From Acidobacteria bacterium UBA7540 (GTDB taxonomy: Bacteria > Acidobacteriota > Terriglobia > UBA7540), in NCBI GenBank assembly GCA_002478145.1, contig DLMI01000092.1, forward strand, positions 60,267 to 91,975: a DNA stretch of 31,709 nt, written 5' to 3'. This document shows positions 16,051 to 23,813 of the stretch, piece after piece (position 1 is the stretch's first letter; each line of letters starts with the position of its first letter). The notes under the pieces were generated by a model, which did no database searches, was not told where the DNA came from, and was given only the letters and a program-made list of their open reading frames with translations. The position numbers and the translations under genes are program-made.

Positions 16051-16148
16051 TCATCAGTCATCAGTTCTCCCGCCGCGGCGGGTCAGTCGCCAGCCTTCAG
16101 CCGTCAGCTATCAGCTATCAGCCCAAAAGATGGGGCTGGGGGCTGGGG
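16044..16148. repeat. CAGCC/TCAGC dispersed repeat tract with GGGGCT units
   Basis: Tandem imperfect 7-10-nt words (TCATCAG, TCAGTCATCAG, CAGCTATCAGCTATCAGCC), interrupted by a CCCGCCGCGGCGGG palindrome near 16069-16082, then a TGGGGCTGGGGGCTGGGG tract at 16131-16148. It is the same family, in opposite orientation, as the segment inside tgt at 10038-10289. No coding capacity is credible here. Confidence 0.8.
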
Positions 16149-16223
16149 CAATTTTGGATTTTAGATTTTGCATTGCCCCTTCCATTGTGCCGACCGCCTG
16201 CTGCCTACTGCCTTCTGTTCTTC

Positions 16224-16613
16224 CCCAGCTCCTAGCCGCTTTCACTTGCACCTGGAACCGATGTCCAGGCTTTCTTCCCCACCTACCACCTACGGCCTAC
16301 CACATACCGACTTCCACCTACCAACTACCTTTCGTTTCAACAACATTCCCGCCTTAAGCCCGTAAGTGTATTTGTTTTCTACAACATTCCCGCTTTGCGC
16401 CGAGCCGTGGAAACCCGCCCCTTTGTTTTCATAGACATTCCAGCTTGGTTCGTGCATTTTTGAAAAATCCTTTTGTTTTTTGCCTCGCCGCAACCGACAT
16501 CTTGTCCAAATTCTGAATTTGCCTTCCTCAGCCCCCAGCCGCTTTCACTAACACCTGATACCCAGGTTCGGCCTTTTTCCCCCACCTGCCATATACCACA
16601 TACCAACTACCTT
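16224..16613. repeat. Duplicated CTTTCAC...CAACTACCTT element flanking three short repeats
   Basis: Copy one (about 16224-16330) and copy two (about 16531-16613) share AGCCGCTTTCAC, ACACCTG/GCACCTG, CCCAGG-like, TTCCCCCACCT and TACCACATACC...CCAACTACCTT in the same order, so they are direct repeats. Between them are three copies of a TGTTTTC-ACAACATTCCCGC core with the ACATTCC word at 16343, 16384 and 16435 (spacings 41 and 51 nt), each followed by a spacer ending in TTTGTTTT. The tract holds no credible gene. Confidence 0.7.
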
Positions 16614-16803
16614 CTTACAACCGAGGGGATGAATTGAGGTGTCTGAGCAGCATGGAGAAGGAGGGTTCCCATAAAGCAGCGCGGACCTGCGCACCCGCGA
16701 TTTAGTATTCTAGCCTACCAATTTCCCAATGTCAAGGGACAACAAGCCCGCTTCTACCGGCTCTTCCGACCTCGCCGCCGGCGGAAGCAAGTTCGTTGGT
16801 GGC
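16614..16803. other. Intergenic DNA without a recognisable gene
   Basis: Continuation of the kilobase between dnaG and the PD40/TPR gene. It includes a CCGCCGGCGG palindrome near 16772-16781. I see no RNA gene or promoter here. Confidence 0.4.
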
Positions 16804-17031
16804 TCACAGGTCCCCCGCCGTGGCGGACCTTGCGGAAAGGCCCCGAAGTTGTAGTAGAATTGAGAAAAACCTTCGTGGCGCGCAAAGATTTTCGCTCCGC
16901 GGGATGATCATAGGCGAAAAGTGAAAGCGCTTCCCTAGAACTAAACGTACATTGGGAAGGGAATGTAACCACGGGCGGCTGATCTCAAGTTCCATCTTGA
17001 AAGGCTCGTCCAGCAAGCGGACTTGTTTCAT
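16804..17031 (-). CDS. Possible small protein downstream of the PD40/TPR gene
   Basis: Open frame of 75 codons starting at an ATG 24 nt after the stop of the gene at 17055. It is preceded by AAAGGGG with seven bases of spacing, which is an unusually good ribosome binding site. The product begins MKQVRLLDEPFKMELEI and has mixed composition with many Arg/Pro/Ser in the second half. I recognise no domain. It may be a true short gene, the decayed start of a longer gene, or chance. The second half overlaps GC-rich palindromic sequence, which argues against a conserved protein. Confidence 0.25.
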   Translation of the reverse strand: MKQVRLLDEPFKMELEISRPWLHSLPNVRLVLGKRFHFSPMIIPRSENLCAPRRFFSILLQLRGLSARSATAGDL

Positions 17032-17054
17032 TCGCAATCCCCTTTCTGCAGGGC

Positions 17055-19313
17055 CTAGTGTACAGCCTGGCGACTGACGGCCAGGGTGCAATCCTTCACG
17101 GCCTTCTGGGCTTCGTCATCACCCGGCTCCAGGGCCAGAATCTGGTTGGCGTACGAAAGCGCCGCCTGCCAATCGGATTTCTGTAACGCGGTCCGCATCT
17201 GCTGGCGGTTTTGCTTCAGCGCGCAGTCTGCGAAGGCCTTCTTGACTTCGGCATCGTCGGGCGCCACGGCAAGAATCTTGTTGCCGTAAGCAGTAGCGCC
17301 GTCGCAATCCGAGTTCTGCATGGCGGCGCGGAACTGCTCGCGATAATAGAACGCAATTCCGAAATTGCTCTGGGCCTCGCTGAAGTCGGGATCGATCTCC
17401 ATCGCCTTCTGCAAGTGCGTCATCCCCTCGGCGAGGTTTCCTTGCCACTCCAGCGCCACCCCGAGGTTGTTGTGGGCCTTGGCATTGCGAGGATCCAGCT
17501 CCAGAACCTTCTTCCACTCCGCGATGGCCGCTTCAAGCTGGCCCTTGGCCGTCAGCTCCGACGCAAGGTCGAAAAGCCGGTACGCCTCGGCCGCGGGCAC
17601 GTCGATCTTCATCATCCCGTCCGGGGGGATATTCACAAACTCGGGAATATTCACGGCGCGATTCGCCGCTGTCGAGTTGTCGATCAGGATGGCCGGGCTG
17701 TCGTTGCCCTCCTCGTCCAGGTGCGTCAGGAACATCTGCGTGTAGGGCGAACGGCTTTTCGAGGAGAAAACCAGCCAACGGCCGTTGGGCGAGAAGCTGT
17801 GCCAGGAGTTCATCAAGGGAGTATTGCAGCGCAAACGCCGCGCCACGCCGCCTTCCGCGGGCACAATATAGAGCTGGCTGTCGGGGCGCATCAACTGCGC
17901 GTTGCGACACTTCACAAAGACGATCCAGCGGCCATCGGGGGAGACTTTGGGAAAGCTATTGCTCATGCCGTTTTGGGAAGCGCCGGCGATCGGCACCGGC
18001 TGGCCACCTTTGCCGTCGTTGAAGGGAATCCGGTAGAGGTCGTATTGGATTTGGGTCTCCTCCGGGTCGTTGGCATGCCCGGGCAGCTTCTGACCTCCGA
18101 TGTATGGTTCCTTTGCCTCCGCCCGGGCAAAGACCACGTATTTGCCGTCCGGACTCCAGACGCCGTCCGTTTGCACGTAGCGCGGATCGTCAGCGCCCGG
18201 TAAGGCCCGCCTTTGGCCCGTCGCGCGGTCGTACCACGCCAGAATGCCGCGCGTCGGATAGAACACCTGGAGAAAATGGTAGTCCTTGAAATTCACAACG
18301 TAGTAGCTATTGGCGAGTTCTTTTTCCAGCCCCCGCAACATGGTCAAGACGTACCTGCCGTCCGGCGAGACCTGTGACATGAAACCGATTCTCGAAGGCG
18401 AAGCCGTGTCATCCCGGAGGGAACTCCACGAGATCACGTCTTGATTGCGGATGGCCATTTCCGGCTTGACGGAGGTCAGCACGTACAGCCCCTTGTCGTT
18501 GGCAGGGCCGTCGAGGTCCATGCCCAGGGTTTTGCCGTCGCGGGAAAACGAATGGCAATTGGCGCAGGTGTGAAGGCCCGTCAGTAGCAGACGGCTGCGG
18601 GGCTCGGCGATGTTGCGCAGCCGCCAGGCGAGCAGGGGCAGATCGGCTTGGGCTAGCGGCTTGATCACCCCCTTTTGCAGTTCGGAGGGTATCAACGGCA
18701 CGTCGCGGTAGAAGATCGGCGCTCCCACTGGATCCATTGAGGTTTGAATCACCACCGCGCCGCGGGAAACGGGGTGGTCCAGATGCTCGTCTTGGAATCC
18801 GGTGATGGTGATTGTGGCGGGATGCTCCGTCGAGTGTCGCTTGATCGCCTCCCAGGCCGCTGCATCCGGTACCCAGGTTCGCGCCGCGGCTTGTTGGGGT
18901 GTCAGCTTGGGCAGCTCGTTGCTTGCGGAAATACAACGCGGGTCGATCTCGCCGATGCGCAACCGCTCGCCCGCCGATTTCGCCCGAATCCCGGCCGAAC
19001 CGTCGGTGAACGCCACCTCGATCGTCCACACGGAGGCGCTGTTCGAAGCGTCACGCCAGAGGAATGTTGGGGGTGTGATCTCCGGCGGGAAGATCGATCC
19101 TTCCTCTGGGTAGTCGACCGTAATCGCAGCCAGCTTCGGACCGTCAGGGTTGGACGATGGAGAAGAACCCATCGCGTGCGCACTTGCCAGTTGCTGTGCA
19201 AACGCCAAACCTGCCCTGCTTGAGCCGTGCTGCACGGCGCCCCGCCCCAGAACTACAGCGGTGGCAGCAGCCACAACGCAGACGCCCAGACTTCGGGCTC
19301 CCCATTGTTTCAC
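17055..19313 (-). CDS. Exported protein with CxxCH motif, PD40 propeller and TPR repeats
   Basis: 752-residue envelope protein. An N-terminal hydrophobic segment (about 9-25) is a signal or anchor. After a region of unknown fold comes CANCH (C250, C253, H254), a c-type heme-binding signature in HTCANCHSFSRDGKTLG. A TolB-like PD40 beta-propeller follows, with repeated SPDG words (SQVSPDGRYVLTM, GVWSPDGKYVVFAR, PKVSPDGRWIVFVK, HSFSPNGRWLVFSS), then TPRs from about 570 to the end (AIAEWKKVLELDPRNAKAHNNLG and others). The propeller and TPRs suggest binding of a polymer or partner protein. The start is GTG at 19313 with AGGGGGATGCC before it. It is downstream of the GH127 gene on the same strand, separated by 439 nt. 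Whether heme is actually bound is unproven. Confidence 0.85.
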   Translation of the reverse strand: MKQWGARSLGVCVVAAATAVVLGRGAVQHGSSRAGLAFAQQLASAHAMGSSPSSNPDGPKLAAITVDYPEEGSIFPPEITPPTFLWRDASNSASVWTIEVAFTDGSAGIRAKSAGERLRIGEIDPRCISASNELPKLTPQQAAARTWVPDAAAWEAIKRHSTEHPATITITGFQDEHLDHPVSRGAVVIQTSMDPVGAPIFYRDVPLIPSELQKGVIKPLAQADLPLLAWRLRNIAEPRSRLLLTGLHTCANCHSFSRDGKTLGMDLDGPANDKGLYVLTSVKPEMAIRNQDVISWSSLRDDTASPSRIGFMSQVSPDGRYVLTMLRGLEKELANSYYVVNFKDYHFLQVFYPTRGILAWYDRATGQRRALPGADDPRYVQTDGVWSPDGKYVVFARAEAKEPYIGGQKLPGHANDPEETQIQYDLYRIPFNDGKGGQPVPIAGASQNGMSNSFPKVSPDGRWIVFVKCRNAQLMRPDSQLYIVPAEGGVARRLRCNTPLMNSWHSFSPNGRWLVFSSKSRSPYTQMFLTHLDEEGNDSPAILIDNSTAANRAVNIPEFVNIPPDGMMKIDVPAAEAYRLFDLASELTAKGQLEAAIAEWKKVLELDPRNAKAHNNLGVALEWQGNLAEGMTHLQKAMEIDPDFSEAQSNFGIAFYYREQFRAAMQNSDCDGATAYGNKILAVAPDDAEVKKAFADCALKQNRQQMRTALQKSDWQAALSYANQILALEPGDDEAQKAVKDCTLAVSRQAVH

Positions 19314-19752
19314 GGCATCCCCCTCATCCAGCCGGACGACTCATGGTCCGCCGACTCAGCTCTTCAGTTCGGACTATTATCCGGCATTTCCGTTTTGGCT
19401 CCCATCCGCCCCACAGCATACATCCCCACAGCATACATCCTTCGCGGAGCTCCCGCGCCCTATTTTTTCGTTGCCTGGGTCCAGCGGCTCGGGACAGGGC
19501 CGGGGCTGCCAAACGTGAGTCCCTAAACCGCCGGCCGCGGCCTTCCCGTCCAGTTTCGTCAGACACATCTCCGTCCCCGGCGGCGCTGGATCTATTTCTC
19601 GGCCGCCACGGCGGGACGGGAATGACGACGTTTGCGCGGGGCTTGAATGCGACCGCGAGCACATGGTTGCGGAAATCAAGCGGGTAGACGCCCGCCGTTC
19701 TTGCGGGCCAGCGGCATACTCAGCTTTCCTGCGATCGTGGAAAACATGCAGC
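19314..19752. other. Intergenic region between GH127 and PD40/TPR genes
   Basis: About 440 bp without a recognisable gene on either strand. It holds a perfect 15-bp tandem duplication at 19410-19439 and GC-rich stretches with GCGGCC/GGCCGC words. Overlapping open frames here have Pro/Arg/Ser-rich products and no binding site, so they look like GC-rich chance frames. Confidence 0.5.
19410..19439. repeat. 15-bp perfect tandem duplication
   Basis: CCCACAGCATACATC occurs twice head to tail (19410-19424 and 19425-19439) in non-coding DNA. It is most simply explained by replication slippage. Confidence 0.75.
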
Positions 19753-21810
19753 TCAGGGCTGAGAGTCAATCCAGACCGTCATCTTCGCGAGACCGCGATT
19801 ACCCCAGAGGCAATATGGAAGTGCCGTGATGGGGGTTGGGGTGAGGAGCCCGGGAGAATCTGCCATGGGCTTGTACAGAACGTCATGCCAATCCACAGAC
19901 TGCTTCTGCATCGCCTGCCCTTTCAGCACGACCGTTCCACCCAGGAGATTTGCTTCAAACTCAGGTTCGAACTTCGTTTCAGTTGGAATGACCATTTGAT
20001 CGACCGGCGCAGCCATGTCGGGCTGTTCCAGGCAATAAATCAGGGGACCACGCTTCAGGGCGATCTTGCCGCGATCTTCAAGGACCTTCGGGTTGGCACG
20101 CAGTTTCTGAACCTGCATGGGAAGCGAGAGCTCGAGGGTGTCCCGATTTGACCAAGCGCGGTGGATCTCCGCATATCCTTTTGACATGACGGGGTGAACT
20201 ACGGCGCCATTCACTGTCACAGACGCTTGGGTGCACCAATCAGGGATTCGCAAATGGAGAGTGAACTCTTCCGGACCGGGGCCATTGACCGATAACTTTA
20301 CATTTCCATCCCACGGATAATTCGATGCCTGTTGAAGCTGGACATCCTTGTTACCTATTCGGGTATGGATCGTACTTGAAATATAGAGATTCACCCATAA
20401 CCCGTCCGATGACTGATTGTAAATGTACTTCCCCAGGGAAGGGAGGAACCTGACAATGGTCGTGGGGCAGCAGGGAACTCCAAACCAAGGCTGTCGCGCC
20501 ATGTCCCCTTGGTTGGCCAGCGGAGTCACATAGCAGAACGTGTTTCCGCTCAAGGAGACTCCGGCGGCGAGCGCATTATAAAGAGATAGTTCCATAACAT
20601 TGGAGTATCGGCTGTCGCCCGTCAGCTTCAGCATGCGGTAATTCCACAGAATCATGCCTTGCGAAGCGCAGGTTTCCTGGTAAGCATTGTCGTTGGGAAG
20701 GTCGTAATCTGCGGTAAAACCTTCATTATGCTCGGAGGGGCCAATTCCTCCCGTGACATACATTCGCCGCAGGGTGACGCTGTCGTGCAGGCTTTGGAGG
20801 GCTTGAAGCAAGCTGATATCGCCCGTTTCGTAAGCCAGATCCGCCATCGCCGAGTAGAGGTACATGGCGCGCACGGCATGCCCGACGGCTTCCCGCTGTT
20901 GTCGAACCGGCAGGTAGTCTTGCGAGTACCTGGTGTCGAACACCGACGGGTCGTGGAGGAAGAACCTCTTGTAGAAACCCTTGATGTCCATTTGGTGTCC
21001 CAGGAGTTCCACGGCTCTGGGCGAAGGCAATAGCCGGTATTGCTCCTCGAAGACCGAGGGCTTGGAACCGCGCTTGTTCACGAAGTATTCCGCCAGACGG
21101 AGGTAGCGCGGTTGGTGGGTCAGGCGATAAAGCTTAACCAAAGCCAGTTCCACCTCTTCGTGGCCGGGAATGCCATCGTGCTTTCCCTCCCCAAAGTAGG
21201 AATCGATGTAGTCAGCATATTTGATTGCCACGTCGAGCAATGGCCGCTTTCCTGTGGCTTCGTAGTGGGCTACGGCGGCTTCAAAAAGCGAACCCGCACA
21301 GAAAAGCTCGTGAAAGAAGGCGAGGTTTCTCCAGCGCATATCGGGTTCAACAACCAGGATAAACGTGTCGATGTATCCGTCCTTTTGTTGCGCTGCGGCA
21401 ATCCTCTGGATCAGACTTTCGACCTTCGCCTCGAGCTCGGGATCGGGATGCTTGGCGAGGCTGTAGCTGGCTCCCTCGATCCACTTATAGACGTCCGAAT
21501 CGCTCCACCAGGGCCCTCCAAACTTGCCGCTGGCTTTGCCCGACGCAATATCAAAATTCCGAATCGACCCCGTCTGTTCGAGTTCGCGGTAGACGTGCTC
21601 GAGGGTTATCGTCCGATTAACCTCAATGCGCGGCGACCAGAAACCGTCATGGATCTCGACGGATTTGAGCGGGATGTCGACCAGTCTTACCTGTCCCGTA
21701 CTTGATTCCCCGGCTGGGGTGTTGCTCGTCATCTGGGGATTGGCCCGAGAGGGAAAGACTGAAAGTATCAGGAAAAAGGTTATGAAATGGAAATGATTGA
21801 TATCTCTCAT
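19753..21810 (-). CDS. GH127-type (DUF1680) beta-L-arabinofuranosidase, secreted
   Basis: Predicted exported retaining glycosidase, 685 residues, of the GH127/DUF1680 family, whose characterised members remove beta-L-arabinofuranose from plant glycans and glycoproteins. A signal peptide (about 1-24) precedes the family start VDIPLKSVEIHDGFWSPRIEVN. The alpha/alpha barrel includes GGPWWSDSDVYKWIEGASY, DGYIDTF and GHEEVELALVKLYRLT. The zinc-thiolate centre is intact: E363 and E379 are 16 apart as in BlHypBA1 (E322/E338), C381 follows in ETCAS, and C447-C448 in GVPCCPTT supply the nucleophile pair. An AGGAG site lies eight bases before the ATG. It sits between the two TPR genes, so it may act with the TonB receptor. 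Exact substrate is not known; related families (GH137-146) share this fold. Confidence 0.88.
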   Translation of the reverse strand: MRDINHFHFITFFLILSVFPSRANPQMTSNTPAGESSTGQVRLVDIPLKSVEIHDGFWSPRIEVNRTITLEHVYRELEQTGSIRNFDIASGKASGKFGGPWWSDSDVYKWIEGASYSLAKHPDPELEAKVESLIQRIAAAQQKDGYIDTFILVVEPDMRWRNLAFFHELFCAGSLFEAAVAHYEATGKRPLLDVAIKYADYIDSYFGEGKHDGIPGHEEVELALVKLYRLTHQPRYLRLAEYFVNKRGSKPSVFEEQYRLLPSPRAVELLGHQMDIKGFYKRFFLHDPSVFDTRYSQDYLPVRQQREAVGHAVRAMYLYSAMADLAYETGDISLLQALQSLHDSVTLRRMYVTGGIGPSEHNEGFTADYDLPNDNAYQETCASQGMILWNYRMLKLTGDSRYSNVMELSLYNALAAGVSLSGNTFCYVTPLANQGDMARQPWFGVPCCPTTIVRFLPSLGKYIYNQSSDGLWVNLYISSTIHTRIGNKDVQLQQASNYPWDGNVKLSVNGPGPEEFTLHLRIPDWCTQASVTVNGAVVHPVMSKGYAEIHRAWSNRDTLELSLPMQVQKLRANPKVLEDRGKIALKRGPLIYCLEQPDMAAPVDQMVIPTETKFEPEFEANLLGGTVVLKGQAMQKQSVDWHDVLYKPMADSPGLLTPTPITALPYCLWGNRGLAKMTVWIDSQP

Positions 21811-21980
21811 TGCAAAGCTCCTAAGTACGCCTTCGCTCTACTATGCTGCGCAAAACGAATTCGCGCCACACAAGCAGGAGGTGAAAGCGGATTTTACCAC
21901 GGTCGCACGCGCACAAGCCGCAGAGCCTCTGGAAGGCGAGACTCTACGCTGCCTGCTTCGGGACAATGGCCAGCAGGGCA

Positions 21981-23507
21981 TCATGGAATCCCCCTGCTCT
22001 GGGGATTTCGGCCGCCCTCTTCTTCAACCAGCTTGAAGCGGTTCCGCGCCTCTTCTTGCTGTCGTAACCCTGCGGTGGCCTCCGCCAGCCTTTGCACGAG
22101 CTGCGGCAATTCCGTCAGATCACCTTTCTTCCGGAGGCAGACGATCAGGTGGTAAAGGGCGGACTGATCGTTGGGATCGGACTTCAACGCAAGACGTGAG
22201 GTTCTCTCCGCAAGACCCGTCTCTCCTGAACGCAGGTAAAGCTCGGTGAGGACATCTTCGGCAAGGGCAAAACCCGGCTTGCTGCGCACGGCACGCTGGG
22301 CGGCAGCCTCTGCCTCCTGAAAGGAGGGCGTGCCGGGTTGGACGCCCTTGCGGATGAGGAGTTCAGCGAGAAGATAGTTGAGGATGGGATCGTCGGGCGC
22401 CTTCGCGAGACGCTGCTTCACAACCTGCACAGACTCGTCCAGTTTGTTTTCCTGGAGGAGCGAGATGCCCAGCGCCACGGAGCTGTCATTCTGGAGGGGG
22501 TTCAAGGCTGCGGCTTTGCGGAAATCGGCGTCCGCCTCGTCGTAGTGGTCCATCTGCACCTCGAGGACGCCGCGCTCAAGATAGAGAGGGGCGGAATCGG
22601 GCAGGGCGTGCAATCCGGCGCTGACCACATCGACGCCCACCTTGAAGGACCCATGATCCAAGCTGAGGGTGGCCAGGTCAAGATAATTATCAATGTCGCC
22701 TGGGGCAAGCTTGATAGCCTTCTGCAAGGCCGCGACCGCCAGGGGCGTCTGCTGATCGGCTTCGTAGACCGCCGCGATCAGATTCAAGGCCGCCGCCCTT
22801 TGCCTTTCCGGACCATCCTCCGTGAGGGGCAGCAGGGTGCGAATGGCATCCGCGTAGTTGTGCGCACCGTACTGGGCGAGCCCGAAGCTATAGAGGGCCT
22901 CCGGATCTTGGGGCCGAAGTTCAGCAATCCGCTGGAAGACCGGAAGCGCTTCCGCAGCGCGATGCAAATGAACCAGACAGGCGCCGAATTGCGCGAGAGC
23001 CGGAACATTATTCGCCACCACCTGAGGACTCTCTTGGTAGTGCGCAACGGTGGTGGTGCAGTCTTTTCGTTTGAAGGCGAGTGCCGCCATCATCGCGTGG
23101 GACGTCTGGTCATCGGGGTTCAAGCGAAGCAGCTTCTCCAGGAAAGGCAGCGCCTTGGGGCTGCCAGCTTGGAATTCAAGCTGCGCGGCGGCCTCCAGCG
23201 CGGCGCGGTTGTTCGGATCGATTTGGAGCGCGTGCTCGAAGGCCGCCAGGCTCTCCTGGGGCCGGTCCAGGCCCTGGAAGGCCATCCCTTGTAAGGTCCA
23301 GGCGCGCGGGTCGGTGGGATGGGCGCGCGCCAAATCCTGGGCCAGGCGCAGAGCCCGCGCATTGTCGTGGGACTCGAGCGCCTGCACGACGGACTGCGGA
23401 GTGGGAGGGGGGCTGGTTTGCGCGCGAGTGAGCGCGGCAAGCGAGAACCAAAAGGCGACGGAAAGAAACCCAGCGAAAACCCTCGATCGCACGCGGGAGG
23501 CCGCCAC
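21981..23507 (-). CDS. Exported TPR-repeat protein
   Basis: About 508 residues made almost entirely of tetratricopeptide repeats (for example RAWTLQGMAFQGLDRPQESL, ALYSFGLAQYGAHNYADAI, LNLIAAVYEADQQTPLAVAAL, ALGISLLQENKLDESVQVV), at least ten units. The frame is open back to 23750, but its first 80 codons are Arg/Pro-rich and overlap a perfect hairpin (23709-23756). A GTG at 23507 is followed at once by a signal-peptide-like stretch, VFAGFLSVAFWFSLAALTRAQ, so that start is chosen. Its upstream GGCGGAAGCGC is a weak binding site. The protein is probably periplasmic. TPR proteins of this kind commonly accompany TonB-receptor and glycosidase genes in Acidobacteria; here it lies just downstream of the receptor and upstream of GH127. 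Confidence 0.8.
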   Translation of the reverse strand: MAASRVRSRVFAGFLSVAFWFSLAALTRAQTSPPPTPQSVVQALESHDNARALRLAQDLARAHPTDPRAWTLQGMAFQGLDRPQESLAAFEHALQIDPNNRAALEAAAQLEFQAGSPKALPFLEKLLRLNPDDQTSHAMMAALAFKRKDCTTTVAHYQESPQVVANNVPALAQFGACLVHLHRAAEALPVFQRIAELRPQDPEALYSFGLAQYGAHNYADAIRTLLPLTEDGPERQRAAALNLIAAVYEADQQTPLAVAALQKAIKLAPGDIDNYLDLATLSLDHGSFKVGVDVVSAGLHALPDSAPLYLERGVLEVQMDHYDEADADFRKAAALNPLQNDSSVALGISLLQENKLDESVQVVKQRLAKAPDDPILNYLLAELLIRKGVQPGTPSFQEAEAAAQRAVRSKPGFALAEDVLTELYLRSGETGLAERTSRLALKSDPNDQSALYHLIVCLRKKGDLTELPQLVQRLAEATAGLRQQEEARNRFKLVEEEGGRNPQSRGIP

Positions 23508-23708
23508 GCGCTTCCGCCGCGGAGATAAAAGGGACTGAAACACTTGCTCAAGTGGTTTCGCTCTGGCTCGCACTGCCACCTCGGCCGGAGCCGTGCCGGC
23601 CACCGGCAACGCTAAGCATACTCCCTTTCGGGGCCTGGCGGTGTCTGGGGGGGGAATTAGCGTCATGGCCAGGCTTTGAGCGACTTGCGAGGTCTGGAAA
23701 CATGATCT

Positions 23709-23756
23709 CCGTCCAGGGGAGCTTCTGCCTGCATGGCAGAAGCTCCCCACGGACGG
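23709..23756. terminator. Large perfect hairpin downstream of the TonB receptor
   Basis: GGGGAGCTTCTGCC (23716-23729) pairs perfectly with GGCAGAAGCTCCCC (23735-23748) around a 5-nt loop. CCGTCC (23709-23714) and GGACGG (23751-23756) extend it beyond a small bulge. The total is 20 bp of stem. It could terminate receptor transcription or be a REP-like dispersed hairpin. No U-run follows. Confidence 0.6.
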
Positions 23757-23759
23757 CGT

Positions 23760-23793
23760 GTAGCTCGGGTCTTAATCCTTCAACCTGAGCTAC
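23760..23793. terminator. Second hairpin immediately after the TonB receptor stop
   Basis: GTAGCTC (23760-23766) pairs with GAGCTAC (23787-23793), and GGT with ACC inside, giving about 10 bp and a 12-nt loop. It lies 21 nt past the receptor stop codon, so it is a candidate part of a double terminator or RNA-stabilising structure. Confidence 0.45.
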
Positions 23794-23813
23794 GGTTCTT
23801 TCCTAACGACTTG

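Noticed and set aside
16333..16480. CRISPR-like array
   Set aside because: Only three diverged cores with unequal spacing of 41 and 51 nt, and no cas genes in the window.
16290..16493. Minus-strand frame of 67 codons in the repeat block
   Set aside because: It is entirely made of the repeated cores (WNVYENKG, SGNVVENK, AGMLLKRK), so its protein pattern reflects DNA repeats rather than a gene.
23508..23750. N-terminal extension of the TPR protein (MGSFCHAGRS)
   Set aside because: It overlaps a perfect hairpin, is Arg/Pro-rich, and places a non-signal stretch before a clear signal peptide.
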